In this document: positions 1 through 7,477 of the stretch, piece after piece
Layout of the letters: each line of letters opens with the position of its first letter
Position numbering within the stretch: the stretch's first letter is position 1
Assembly (NCBI GenBank): GCA_018399295.1
Contig: JAGYOO010000024.1
Coordinates: 1 to 10,846 of the forward strand
Origin: Candidatus Omnitrophota bacterium
GTDB lineage: Bacteria > Omnitrophota > Gorgyraeia > B26-G9
Length of the DNA: 10,846 bases
Reading direction: 5' to 3'
Program-made: the position numbers and the translations under genes
Notes under the pieces: model-generated
Databases searched by the model: none
Seen by the model: the letters and a program-made list of their open reading frames with translations, nothing else
What the model was told of the DNA's origin: nothing

Positions 1-701
1 ATCAGATCATTAAGCGATTGATTCAAGTCGGTTACCATCTTGTCCAGTTTTACGTTAAGGTTGGAGACCATTGATTCCGCCTCGACGTAGATCGAATCGT
101 CATTGAGCATCCTTCCGACAGTACCGTTTCCGTCAGTCGCCGCGTCGGCGATCCGGTTGAGTTTTTCACTGACTTCCCTTAGATTATCCGTAGCCACGCG
201 AATATTATAAAAGCTTTCCCGAAGGGAAGTCTTAACCGTCTGATCACCGACAATGTCCACCAGTGATTCAGTCAGCTTTTCCAGCTGAACCGGATTTTTT
301 CCTTCCAGAAATCCCTTGTTTTCGAGCAGGTTTTCCCGTTCATCACCGGGAACGATCTCCACGTATTTCTCTCCCAGGATGCCCAGGGTATTGATGTGCG
401 CGGCAGAATCCACCGGCAGCTTGACTTTTTTAAGCACTTCCAAAGTCAGTTTAACCTGGGTCTTATTTTCCACGTTATTAAAAAAGATCTCTACGCCGGT
501 AACTTTCCCTACCGCGACTCCGGCAACGTGTACCGGAGCGTCACGGTCAATGCCGTTGACAAAATCGAAGGTAACATACAATAAGTACACCGGCGGCCGG
601 AAAAAATTAATCCCTCCGATCTGAAACACCATCATCGATAAAATCAACACGGCAAGAACAACAAAAATACCCACCTTAAGTTCAATGTGCGTTCTCGTCA
701 T
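1..701 (-). CDS. mlaD: MlaD/MCE-domain lipid transport protein, 5' part only (runs off window)
   Basis: This is the N-terminal 233 codons of an MCE (mammalian cell entry) protein; the frame is still open at base 1, so the C-terminus is missing. It is the periplasmic substrate-binding subunit of an Mla-type phospholipid transporter, anchored in the inner membrane. The translation begins MTRTHIELKVGIFVVLAVL, a short cytoplasmic start followed by one membrane segment (about residues 9-30). The MCE domain follows at about 38-118, with recognisable stretches APVHVAGVAVGKVTGVEI and INTLGILGEKYVEIVPGD. After it comes a hydrophilic, probably helical region that in longer MCE proteins forms the tunnel or needle. 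The start ATG (701-699) overlaps the mlaF stop as ATGA, implying translational coupling. The family assignment is solid; whether it is a short MlaD or a longer MCE protein with an extended helical tail cannot be told here. Confidence 0.9.
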   Translation of the reverse strand, partial: MTRTHIELKVGIFVVLAVLILSMMVFQIGGINFFRPPVYLLYVTFDFVNGIDRDAPVHVAGVAVGKVTGVEIFFNNVENKTQVKLTLEVLKKVKLPVDSAAHINTLGILGEKYVEIVPGDERENLLENKGFLEGKNPVQLEKLTESLVDIVGDQTVKTSLRESFYNIRVATDNLREVSEKLNRIADAATDGNGTVGRMLNDDSIYVEAESMVSNLNVKLDKMVTDLNQSLNDL

Positions 702-1504
702 CTTTTCCCCCGTCCCTCCATTTCCCCAGGCTGTTCCGGATCAGCCGGCTCATGATTCCGATTCGCGGTAATCGGGCCGTGCGCAGCTCCGGTTATAAAC
801 TGCCGGACAATCTGATTATCCGAATTTTTAATCTCATCCGGCGTTCCATCGGCTATAATCTTTCCTTCATAAAGCATCGCGATCCGGGTGCCTACCTTGT
901 ATGCTGAAGTCATATCATGGGTAACGACAACTGAAGTCACCTGAAGCTGCCGGCTGAGCCGTACAATAAGCTCGTTGATCATATCCGCCATTATCGGATC
1001 AAGTCCGGTTGTCGGTTCATCGTACAATATAACCTCCGGGTTATGGCAGATCGCCCGTGCCAGCCCGACTCTCTTTTTCATACCTCCGCTGAGTTCAGCG
1101 GGTTTACGGTCCTCGATCTCGGTCAGGTCTACGTTTTCCAGCGCCCACTTCACCCGGTCTCTGATCTTTTCTTTCGGCAAACCACTATGTTCGATAAGGC
1201 CGAAACCCACGTTTTCGTATACATCAAGGGAATCGAACAGAGCCGCCCCTTGGAACAGCATGCCGAACTTCATCCTTAACCGCATCAGTTCCCGGCCGCT
1301 CAGTTGGGAAACATTCTGGCCGGCAACCATAACCTCGCCCTGTTCCGGTTGGATTATGCCGATTATGTTCTTCAGGAGAACACTCTTTCCGCAGCCGGAG
1401 CGGCCGATTATCACCAAAGTTTCCCCTTTGCGAATCTCAAGGTCAACACCTTTAAGAACCGGCCGGCCATCAAAAGACTTGTAGAGATTGTTTATCTTTA
1501 TCAT
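698..1504 (-). CDS. mlaF: MlaF-type ABC transporter ATP-binding protein
   Basis: This is the cytoplasmic ATPase that powers the MlaE permease for lipid transport between inner and outer membrane. From the ATG at 1504 it has 268 residues. Walker A is GRSGCGKS (34-41), the Q-loop is in MLFQGAALFDSLDV (Q85), the ABC signature is LSGGMKKRVGLARA (138-151), Walker B is VILYDEPTTGLDP (D162, E163) and the switch histidine is H196 in VVTHDM. The GGMKKR form of the signature is typical of the Mla/TGD3 branch. About 30 hydrophilic residues follow FITGAAHGPI at the C-terminus; E. coli MlaF has a C-terminal tail in the same place that contacts the partner subunit. In-frame TTG (1510) and GTG (1507) codons precede the chosen ATG. 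I prefer the ATG because it gives the family-typical N-terminus MIKINNLYKSF and overlaps the mlaE stop as TGATG. No Shine-Dalgarno is evident, so coupling is likely. Confidence 0.93.
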   Translation of the reverse strand: MIKINNLYKSFDGRPVLKGVDLEIRKGETLVIIGRSGCGKSVLLKNIIGIIQPEQGEVMVAGQNVSQLSGRELMRLRMKFGMLFQGAALFDSLDVYENVGFGLIEHSGLPKEKIRDRVKWALENVDLTEIEDRKPAELSGGMKKRVGLARAICHNPEVILYDEPTTGLDPIMADMINELIVRLSRQLQVTSVVVTHDMTSAYKVGTRIAMLYEGKIIADGTPDEIKNSDNQIVRQFITGAAHGPITANRNHEPADPEQPGEMEGRGKR

Positions 1505-2259
1505 CACCAAATAAAATAGAATAGCGCGGTGAAAAAACAGTCCGCTGCGATTACCAGAATACAGGCATTTACAACCGCCTGGGTCGTAGACCTGCCCACT
1601 CCTTCAGCTCCGCCCCGGGTCCGCATGCCTTCAAAGCAGGCAACAATACTGATTATGAAGGCAAATACTACTGACTTCACCAATCCAGTCATGATATCCT
1701 TGAGTACCAGGGCCTCAAATGTTTTTTTAAGATATAAGTCTGCTCCAATATGAAGCTTGGACACACCGACGAGAAAACCGCCCATGATCCCGACAAAATC
1801 AGCGTAAACGGTCAGCAGGGGCAGCATCAGCACCAGGGCGAGAAAACGCGGCGCAACGAGATATTTTACGGGGTTGGTGGCAAGCGACTCTAAGGCGTCT
1901 ATCTGTTCGGTAACCCGCATGGTTCCGGTCTCCGCGGCAATCGACGCACCCACCCGCGCCGCCACTACCAGGGCCGTAAATACCGGCCCCAGTTCCCGCG
2001 TCATCGAAAGGGCCACGATATTAGCGATATATATCTCAGCCGACATCTGCCGCATGGCATAGGCGGTTTGTAACGCCAGGACGATACCGGCAAAGAAAGC
2101 AGTGAGAAAAACTATCAAAAAGCTATTGACCCCGATCTTGTTCATCTGGTCAATAAGCTGATGGTATTTAAACGGGGGCTTAAACGAGGCGGCAACAGTC
2201 TTGAAGAACAGAACGGTCAGACTGCCGACATATTCAAGGAGACTCCGCGCTTTTCCCAT
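1504..2259 (-). CDS. mlaE: MlaE-type ABC transporter permease
   Basis: This is the integral inner-membrane permease of the MCE/Mla lipid transporter, expected to form a dimer that binds two MlaF ATPases and carries an MlaD hexamer. Its 251 residues match the family's usual length. It has an amphipathic N-terminus with KPPFKYHQLIDQMNKIGV (27-44), several hydrophobic segments (about 45-66, 136-165, 193-210 and 228-250), and the family core ELGPVFTALVVAARVGASIA (89-108) followed by AETGTMRVTEQIDALESLA. The stretch GGAEGVGRSTTQAVV near residue 216 is also characteristic. The ATG at 2259 has only a distant GGAG about 13 bases upstream, so initiation may be weak. The N-terminus nevertheless fits the family and no better start is visible. 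It is the first gene of the mla unit, separated from clpC by 216 bases and overlapping mlaF by one base. Confidence 0.93.
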   Translation of the reverse strand: MGKARSLLEYVGSLTVLFFKTVAASFKPPFKYHQLIDQMNKIGVNSFLIVFLTAFFAGIVLALQTAYAMRQMSAEIYIANIVALSMTRELGPVFTALVVAARVGASIAAETGTMRVTEQIDALESLATNPVKYLVAPRFLALVLMLPLLTVYADFVGIMGGFLVGVSKLHIGADLYLKKTFEALVLKDIMTGLVKSVVFAFIISIVACFEGMRTRGGAEGVGRSTTQAVVNACILVIAADCFFTALFYFIW

Positions 2260-2373
2260 TTGAGATTAATTACTCCGGGTTCTTTGTCTGCCGGTCCTCA
2301 AAACGCTGTCACTCGCTGATTCCGGCTTAATCGCTTTATCTATTTGCATAAAATCAAAGGAAGGACACAGGCA

Positions 2374-2392
2374 AACCCAGTCTGAGCTGGTT
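2374..2392 (-). terminator. Weak stem-loop, possible terminator downstream of clpC
   Basis: On the minus strand AACCAG, a six-base loop CTCAGA, then CTGGGTT can pair into a six-base stem with one bulged G. It lies about 85 bases after the clpC stop. Only three T follow directly, so it lacks the U-tract of a good intrinsic terminator. It is listed as a candidate only. Confidence 0.2.
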
Positions 2393-2427
2393 CCATTGTT
2401 CTTATTGCCACCCCCCCGATATTACTG

Positions 2428-2461
2428 CCTGATGTTCAGGCACTCCCGTGGAATACCTGAA
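2428..2461 (-). repeat. Three-arm inverted repeat after clpC (alternative hairpins)
   Basis: Read on the minus strand, the arms are TTCAGG (2461-2456), CCTGAA (2440-2435) and TCAGG (2432-2428). The middle arm can pair with the first (6 bp, with a small inner CAC/GTG stem) or with the last (CCTGA-ACA-TCAGG, 5 bp, 3-base loop), but not both. It begins 15 bases beyond the clpC stop. No U-run follows, so it is not a standard terminator. It might protect the 3' end of the message or act in attenuation; function is unknown. Confidence 0.4.
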
Positions 2462-2475
2462 CCCAACACAATCTC

Positions 2476-4962
2476 TTACTTCTTTGCCTGTTCGGCTTTT
2501 TCATCAGCCTTCACCGTCTTGGCAAGTGAAAAAACAAGCTTTTCATGACCCTTATCCGCGCTTACATTAATCGGTCGTTCCTTATTAACCTTACCGCCCA
2601 GGATCTCTTCAGCAAGCGGGTTTTCCAGATACTTCTGGATCGTCCGCTTCAAAGGACGGGCTCCGAACACCTGGTCAAACCCTTTGGTTATCAGTAAATC
2701 CTTTGCCGCCTGATCCAGCTGGATCAGCACATCCTGTTCAGACAGCCGGTCCTTAACCTCATTTATCTCGATCTCAATAATCTTATACAGATCCTCTTTA
2801 GTAAGCGGGCGGAAAACAATAGTATCATCAACCCGGTTTATAAACTCCGGCTTAAACACCCGCTTAACTTCCTCAAGCAGTTTATCTTTCATCGACTTGT
2901 AGCTTACCTCATCCTCTTCACTGCGAAATCCAATCGCCCCCTGGCTACGAACCAGGTTCGCGCCGATATTTGAGGTCATGATAAGCACGGCATTGCGAAA
3001 ATCCACCTTCCGGCCGAAGCTGTCTGTCAACCGGCCTTCTTCGAGAACCTGCAATAACAGGTTAAACACATCCGGATGAGCTTTTTCGATCTCATCAAGC
3101 AGAATAACTGAATAAGGACGGCGCCGGACCTTCTCCGTAAGCTGTCCGCCCTCCTCATAACCCACGTAACCGGGAGGCGCTCCGACCAGGCGAGACAGAT
3201 TAAACTTTTCCATATATTCGGACATATCAATCTGGATAATCGCGTCAGGGTCTCCGAACAGGAAATCGGCCAGGGCCTTTCCCAACAGAGTCTTTCCCAC
3301 TCCCGTGGGTCCAAGAAAGATAAAGGAACCAATCGGACGGTTCGGATTCTTCAGACCCGCCCGGGAACGCCGAACGGCGTGAGTTATCGCGGTAATCGCC
3401 TCGTTCTGGCCGATAACCCGCTTATGAAGTTCGTCTTCCATTTTCAAAAGCTTCTCGGTCTCTTTTTCCTCAAGTCGAGCGATCGGGATCCCGGTCCATT
3501 CGGAGATAACCTCAGCAATATCATCTTCCTGCACCTCAACGCTCATCTCCATCCGGCTTTCTTTCCAGTTACGCCGGATCCGTTCCAGTTCGGCCCGCAT
3601 CTCCCGTTCCTGATCCCGGTGACTGGCCGCCTTTTCAAAATCCTGCGCCTTGACTGATGCCTCTTTTTCCTTGCGCAGATTTTCGATTTTTACTTCCATA
3701 TCTTTAAGATCAGGCGGCGCGGTCATAACCTGTAGCCTGGCCCGGGAGCCTGCCTCATCGATTATATCAACCGCCTTATCCGGCAGAAACCTGCCGCTGA
3801 TATACCGTTCTGAAAGCTTGGCCGCGGCAATCAGCGCGTCATCTCCGTATTTCACGCGATGATGCGCCTCGTACTTGTCCCGCAGCCCCTTTAGGATCTC
3901 AATAGTCTGACTAATGCTCGGCGGCTCGACCATTATCGTCTGAAACCGGCGTTCAAGGGCCGCGTCTTTCTCGATATATTTGCGGTATTCATCCACAGTC
4001 GTAGCGCCGATACACTGAATCTCACCTCTGGCCAGCGCGGGCTTAAGAATATTCGAGGCATCGATCGCTCCCTCTGCCCCTCCGGCACCCACCAGAGTAT
4101 GGAGCTCGTCAATAAAGATCATCACGTTTTCAGACCGCTTAATCTCATCCATAACCGCTTTTATCCGCTCCTCGAACTGCCCGCGATACTTTGTGCCGGC
4201 AACCATCAAAGCCAGATCCAGCACAATAACTCTTTTATCGCGAAGCACTTCCGGGACATCTCCGGCCACGATCTTCTGGGCCAGTCCTTCGACGATCGCT
4301 GTCTTTCCCACTCCAGCCTCGCCCAAAAGTACCGGATTATTTTTGGTCCGGCGGCTGAGGATCCGGATTACTCTTTCTATCTCAACACTCCGTCCGACTA
4401 CCGGATCCAATTTACCGTCCCGGGCCAGTTTATTCAGATCCCGGCCGAACGCGTCCAGGGCCGGTGTTTTCTGCTTTCCCGCGGGTTGAGCAGCAGCCGG
4501 CTGACTGGCGTCATAATTAGTCGCGGCTGTTCCCAGCAGTTCCATAATCTCCTTCCGGACCTTGTTCAGATCCAGCCCCAGGTTCAGCAGGACCTGAGAC
4601 GCCACCCCTTCATTCTCCCTGATCAGTCCCAGCAGCAGATGCTCGGTCCCGATGTAATTATGTCCGAGATTGCGGGCCTCATCCATTGCCAGTTCAATCA
4701 CCTTTTTCGCTTTTGGGGTAAACGGAATATCTCCTGAAGTTACCGTGCTCGGTCCGGTCTGAACCAGCTTTTCAACCTCCAGCCGGATCATGTCCAGATT
4801 TAAACCAAGATTCTGAAGGACCGCCGCGGCAACACCTTCCCCCTCCTTAATCAGGCCCAGCAGAACATGCTCGGTCCCGATATAATCATGGTTAAACCGC
4901 TTGGCTTCTTCTTTTGCCAGCAGTATTACTTTTCGCGCCCGTTCAGTAAATCTGTCAAACAT
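2476..4962 (-). CDS. clpC: ATP-dependent Clp protease ATP-binding subunit ClpC
   Basis: This is a cytoplasmic AAA+ unfoldase that feeds proteins into ClpP. The 828 residues match the ClpC family. The N-domain has two Clp-N repeats (about 1-145), each with a GTEH motif (E31 and E107); the equivalent glutamates in Bacillus ClpC bind phosphoarginine. A Pro/Ala/Gln linker (about 146-165) follows. D1 has Walker A GEAGVGKT (214-221), Walker B FIDELHTL (D295, E296) and the pore loop KYRG near 258. The middle coiled-coil carries a UVR-like [19 protein letters not shown] near 442, which separates ClpC from the longer-M-domain ClpB. D2 has Walker A GPTGVGKT (551-558), DE at 623-624 and pore loop [12 protein letters not shown] at 677-679 is the ClpP-docking tripeptide. 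The ATG is preceded by AAAAGGGGG at five bases. It follows mcsB by 25 bases. No clpP is present in the window. Confidence 0.97.
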   Translation of the reverse strand: MFDRFTERARKVILLAKEEAKRFNHDYIGTEHVLLGLIKEGEGVAAAVLQNLGLNLDMIRLEVEKLVQTGPSTVTSGDIPFTPKAKKVIELAMDEARNLGHNYIGTEHLLLGLIRENEGVASQVLLNLGLDLNKVRKEIMELLGTAATNYDASQPAAAQPAGKQKTPALDAFGRDLNKLARDGKLDPVVGRSVEIERVIRILSRRTKNNPVLLGEAGVGKTAIVEGLAQKIVAGDVPEVLRDKRVIVLDLALMVAGTKYRGQFEERIKAVMDEIKRSENVMIFIDELHTLVGAGGAEGAIDASNILKPALARGEIQCIGATTVDEYRKYIEKDAALERRFQTIMVEPPSISQTIEILKGLRDKYEAHHRVKYGDDALIAAAKLSERYISGRFLPDKAVDIIDEAGSRARLQVMTAPPDLKDMEVKIENLRKEKEASVKAQDFEKAASHRDQEREMRAELERIRRNWKESRMEMSVEVQEDDIAEVISEWTGIPIARLEEKETEKLLKMEDELHKRVIGQNEAITAITHAVRRSRAGLKNPNRPIGSFIFLGPTGVGKTLLGKALADFLFGDPDAIIQIDMSEYMEKFNLSRLVGAPPGYVGYEEGGQLTEKVRRRPYSVILLDEIEKAHPDVFNLLLQVLEEGRLTDSFGRKVDFRNAVLIMTSNIGANLVRSQGAIGFRSEEDEVSYKSMKDKLLEEVKRVFKPEFINRVDDTIVFRPLTKEDLYKIIEIEINEVKDRLSEQDVLIQLDQAAKDLLITKGFDQVFGARPLKRTIQKYLENPLAEEILGGKVNKERPINVSADKGHEKLVFSLAKTVKADEKAEQAKK

Positions 4963-4987
4963 AAGTTCCCCCTTTTAATCTTCATTA

Positions 4988-6034
4988 TTATTTGACCTTC
5001 GCGCGGATCAGTTCGGCCCGTTTCACATCCCGCTGCTGTGCCGAGAGATTCTTATCCTCGAACTTCTGCAGATGTGCCGGCTGGATCAAAATGAACAATT
5101 CGTTTATCACCTTCTGGTTTACTTCTTTCAGCATCCCCAGATCCATTCCCAGCCGCAAATTCGACAGCAGCTCAGTCGCTTCGGAACTGCTCATAACATG
5201 CGCGTTCTTCAAGATTCCATAAGAACGCCAGACCTGATCCTCAAGACTGCTCCGGTTTTTAGTGATCAACGATTGCCGCGCGTTCTGTTCATACTCCATA
5301 ATCTGTTTTATGATCCGTTTTATATTGTCGATTATCTCTTCTTCACTTCTCCCCAGAGAAACCTGATTCGATATCTGAAAAAAGTTCCCTGTGGCCTCAG
5401 TTCCCTCACCGAACAGCCCTCGCACGGTCAATCCGAGTTTTATTACAGCCTGAATAACCCGGTTTATCTGTTTCGTCAGCACCAGTGCCGGCAGATGCAG
5501 CATTACCGAAGCCCTCAACCCGGTCCCCGTATTAGTCGGACAGGCGGTAAGATAACCATACCGGGGTGAAAAGGCAAAGGTAAGCCTCTTACCCAGCTCA
5601 GTATCAACTTCCTGCGCCCGGTCCCAGCAACGGTCAAGATCGAACCCCGGTTGCAGGATCTGAATCCGCATATGGTCTTCTTCATTGATCATAATCGAAA
5701 CTGCTTCATCTTTGCTTATGGCTACTGCTTTAGCGTCAGCTTCCTGCACGTGTTCCCGGCTGATAAGATGTCTTTCCACCAACAGCTGCTTATCAACATT
5801 ACTCATCTCCGACATCCGGAGAAACATCCCGTTTTTAATCGCCTCCAGCTCCCGCACCGGCTGCTCGACAACAGCCAGAGCCTGCTCCTGCTGTTTCTTA
5901 TTCGCCCAGTTTGAGAAGATTATCTTGTCCAGATTACGGGCCAGACGGATACGACTGGAAAAGACAAACTCCGAATGAGGTCCGCTTCCTTTGAGCCATT
6001 CGCTTGGTTTTTTTATCAAATCATCAGGGGTCAT
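4988..6034 (-). CDS. mcsB: Protein arginine kinase McsB
   Basis: McsB phosphorylates arginine side chains on client proteins using a phosphagen-kinase (creatine/arginine kinase) fold; the phosphoarginine marks them for ClpC-ClpP. The 348 residues match family length. Visible motifs are FSSRIRLARN (25-34, nucleotide-binding arginines), NEEDH (117-121, catalytic acid region), CPTNTGTGLRASVMLHLP (165-182, with the family cysteine), GEGTEATGNFFQISNQ (209-224) and, near the C-terminus, RDVKRA (335-340). The last fits the RDxxRA phosphoarginine-binding motif that distinguishes McsB from metabolic arginine kinases. The frame is open upstream to 6238, but that extension is Arg/Ser-rich, overlaps mcsA and has no family similarity. 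The ATG at 6034 has GGAGAG close upstream and gives the usual N-terminus. It follows mcsA by 13 bases and precedes clpC, as in Firmicute ctsR-mcsA-mcsB-clpC operons. Confidence 0.95.
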   Translation of the reverse strand: MTPDDLIKKPSEWLKGSGPHSEFVFSSRIRLARNLDKIIFSNWANKKQQEQALAVVEQPVRELEAIKNGMFLRMSEMSNVDKQLLVERHLISREHVQEADAKAVAISKDEAVSIMINEEDHMRIQILQPGFDLDRCWDRAQEVDTELGKRLTFAFSPRYGYLTACPTNTGTGLRASVMLHLPALVLTKQINRVIQAVIKLGLTVRGLFGEGTEATGNFFQISNQVSLGRSEEEIIDNIKRIIKQIMEYEQNARQSLITKNRSSLEDQVWRSYGILKNAHVMSSSEATELLSNLRLGMDLGMLKEVNQKVINELFILIQPAHLQKFEDKNLSAQQRDVKRAELIRAKVK

Positions 6035-6037
6035 TTT

Positions 6038-6043
6038 CTCTCC
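6038..6043 (-). promoter_or_regulatory. Ribosome-binding site fixing the mcsB start
   Basis: The minus strand reads GGAGAG, then AAA, then the ATG at 6034 (five bases after GGAG). It selects this ATG over in-frame upstream codons inside mcsA. Confidence 0.7.
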
Positions 6044-6047
6044 AAGA

Positions 6048-6563
6048 TCAACCTTTTTTACCTTCGCCCTTGCCTTTTTCCAGTTTCCGAAGCTTATCCC
6101 GAAGACGTGCCGCCTCCTCGAATTCCTCAGACTGGATCGCCCGTTGCAAGCGGAACTGAAGATCCTGTCTCTCCTGCTTTTTCTGAAACTTTTCTCCCTC
6201 GCGTACCGGAGCCTTACCCACGTGCTGAACCGAACCATGCACCTTTTTCAAGAGGGGATCAAGCGTATCTTTAAAAGTATCATAGCACACGCTGCAGCCC
6301 AAACGTCCCAACTTTCTAAAATCCTCATAAGTCATCTTACAGTTAGGACATTTTACATCCGTTTTTTTCGCCCCCGGAGCAACCGGCGTCCCGAAATCAA
6401 CCAATCCGGCCAGCAGATCCTGGAGTCCAAACGGCTGCCCCATGCCAGCCACGCCCTTTTGCTTCGCGCAGGCCTCGCATAAATGTATCTCAGTCATCTG
6501 ATCATTTATTATTTCCGTCAAATGAACTGTCGCGTTCTTTTTGTTGCATATCTGGCAAAGCAT
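6048..6563 (-). CDS. mcsA: McsA-type zinc-finger/UVR-motif protein, activator of McsB
   Basis: McsA is the small zinc-binding partner that activates the McsB arginine kinase. The 171 residues begin MLCQICNKKNATVHLTEI. Four CxxC pairs lie at 3-6, 29-32, 72-75 and 90-93, enough for two zinc sites. A Gly/Pro-rich segment separates the first two pairs from the last two. The C-terminal UVR domain (about 133-165) contains EEFEEAARLRDKLRKLE, the same type of motif as in the ClpC middle domain and UvrB/UvrC. The frame extends upstream to a TTG at 6602 that overlaps the ilvE stop. I use the ATG at 6563 because a perfect AGGAGG lies eight bases upstream and CxxC comes right after the start in relatives. 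It lies 35 bases after ilvE and 13 before mcsB. A lone UVR protein could be mistaken for an excision-repair factor, but the neighbours make McsA far more likely. Confidence 0.92.
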   Translation of the reverse strand: MLCQICNKKNATVHLTEIINDQMTEIHLCEACAKQKGVAGMGQPFGLQDLLAGLVDFGTPVAPGAKKTDVKCPNCKMTYEDFRKLGRLGCSVCYDTFKDTLDPLLKKVHGSVQHVGKAPVREGEKFQKKQERQDLQFRLQRAIQSEEFEEAARLRDKLRKLEKGKGEGKKG

Positions 6564-6571
6564 GATCGTAT

Positions 6572-6577
6572 CCTCCT
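6572..6577 (-). promoter_or_regulatory. Ribosome-binding site fixing the mcsA start
   Basis: AGGAGG on the minus strand sits eight bases before the ATG at 6563. It is a full match to the anti-Shine-Dalgarno core and argues against the longer TTG start at 6602. Confidence 0.8.
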
Positions 6578-6598
6578 GCAGCCTTTTAAACTGTCTGG

Positions 6599-7477
6599 TC
6601 AAACTTTATATTTTATTCCATCAGTACGGGTAACCCGGCGGAAGCCCTGCAGCAGGCTAAGTGTCGTCTTTCCCGGTCGACCGGTACCAATCTGCCTTCC
6701 GTCCACATTTACAACGGGTATTAACTCGGCAGCGGTTCCGGTAAGAAATGCCTCTTCCGCGTTAAACACCTCGTGTCGGGTAAGCACGCATTCACGCACT
6801 GCGATCCGTGACTTTTTCGCCAGATCCATTACCGCGTCCCGGGTAATTCCCCGCAGAGTTCCCACATATTGAGGCGGCGTACACAGCTCCCGGTTTTTCA
6901 CGATAAACAGATTATCTCCGGTGCATTCGGCAACAAACCCCATTGAATCAAGCATAATCGCTTCTTCAACTCCCGAATTAATGGCCTCGATTTTAGCCAT
7001 AATATTATTCAGATAATTCAATGATTTTATCTGCGGATTAAGAGCCTCGGGAAGATTGCGCACCGTAGGCACGGTAATTATCCTCAACCCTTCATCATAA
7101 AGCTTTTTCGGATACAGAGTTATTTTGTCCGTGATGATGATTATCGAGGGCAGCGGACATTTGCGCGGGTCCAGACCCAGATCACCGACCCCGCGGGTAA
7201 TTACAAGACGGATATAGGCATCTTTCAGCCGGTTTACCTTCAAAGTATCGACTACGGCTTTTATTAACTGCTTTTTGCTCAGCGGAATCTTCAGCATCAG
7301 GGTGTGGGCACTCTCATAGAGGCGGTCGATATGCTCAGTGAGCTTGAATACCAGACCGTTATAAGAACGGATCCCTTCGAAGACCCCGTCTCCATAGAGA
7401 AGTCCATGGTCGAACACCGATATTTTCGCGTCCTGCTTTTCAACAAGCTTTCCGTCCACGTAAACCTTAAGCCCCAT
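6599..7477 (-). CDS. ilvE: Branched-chain amino acid aminotransferase (class IV PLP fold)
   Basis: This is a pyridoxal-phosphate enzyme that most likely transfers amino groups between glutamate and the branched-chain keto acids, the last step of Val/Leu/Ile synthesis, in the cytoplasm. The 292 residues fit the family. Visible are FDHGLLYGDGVFEGIRSYNG (22-41), TRGVGDLGLDPRKCP (94-108), the PLP lysine K151 in ALNPQIKSLNYLNN, FVAECTGDNLF (181-191; E184 would contact the cofactor ring nitrogen), GTLRGITRDAVMDLA and the phosphate-binding LTGTAAELIPV (245-255). EGIRSY and the overall pattern favour a branched-chain enzyme over D-amino-acid aminotransferase or aminodeoxychorismate lyase, but this fold family is hard to split by eye. 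The first 11 bases overlap lolD, yet a strong GGGGAGGAG precedes the ATG, so it can initiate independently. No other ilv or leu gene is nearby, making this an isolated metabolic gene in the operon. Confidence 0.82.
   Translation of the reverse strand: MGLKVYVDGKLVEKQDAKISVFDHGLLYGDGVFEGIRSYNGLVFKLTEHIDRLYESAHTLMLKIPLSKKQLIKAVVDTLKVNRLKDAYIRLVITRGVGDLGLDPRKCPLPSIIIITDKITLYPKKLYDEGLRIITVPTVRNLPEALNPQIKSLNYLNNIMAKIEAINSGVEEAIMLDSMGFVAECTGDNLFIVKNRELCTPPQYVGTLRGITRDAVMDLAKKSRIAVRECVLTRHEVFNAEEAFLTGTAAELIPVVNVDGRQIGTGRPGKTTLSLLQGFRRVTRTDGIKYKV

Larger units (their letters stand above)
2260..2475. other. Non-coding gap between clpC and mlaE
   Basis: This 216-base stretch is the only sizeable gap in the window. 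It separates the seven-gene lysS-to-clpC unit from the mla unit. It contains a compact set of inverted repeats close to the clpC stop, a run of seven C on the plus strand (2411-2417), and a second weak hairpin (2374-2392). On the minus strand a TTGCCT is followed 17 bases later by TTATGC; this is at best a poor sigma-70-like promoter. A 27-codon frame (2349-2266) has no ribosome-binding site. The gap plausibly holds the end of the clpC transcript and a promoter for mla, but no single element is convincing. Confidence 0.6.

Noticed and set aside
975..1484. 169-residue plus-strand open frame opposite mlaF
   Set aside because: It is antisense to clearly conserved ABC ATPase motifs and is Ser/Arg-rich without recognisable domains; it is a shadow frame.
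2266..2349. 27-codon frame on the minus strand between clpC and mlaE
   Set aside because: It has no ribosome-binding site, no recognisable sequence and a composition no different from spacer DNA, although it ends only six bases before the mlaE ATG.
4099..4737. 212-residue plus-strand open frame opposite clpC
   Set aside because: It lies entirely antisense to the conserved ClpC N-domain and D1 coding region and shows no family motif; it is a shadow frame.
6035..6238. In-frame 68-residue N-terminal extension of McsB
   Set aside because: It overlaps mcsA in another frame, is rich in Arg and Ser, has no match to the phosphagen-kinase family start, and a good ribosome-binding site precedes the ATG at 6034.
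6564..6602. Longer McsA start at the TTG at 6602
   Set aside because: A full AGGAGG eight bases before the ATG at 6563, and the family pattern of CxxC right after the start, favour the shorter protein.
6597..6603. GGTCAAA heptamer (plus strand) near the ilvE stop, upstream of mcsA, resembling a CtsR half-site
   Set aside because: CtsR operators need a second heptamer after a three-base spacer, which is absent on either side. The same heptamer also occurs inside clpC, so chance is likely.
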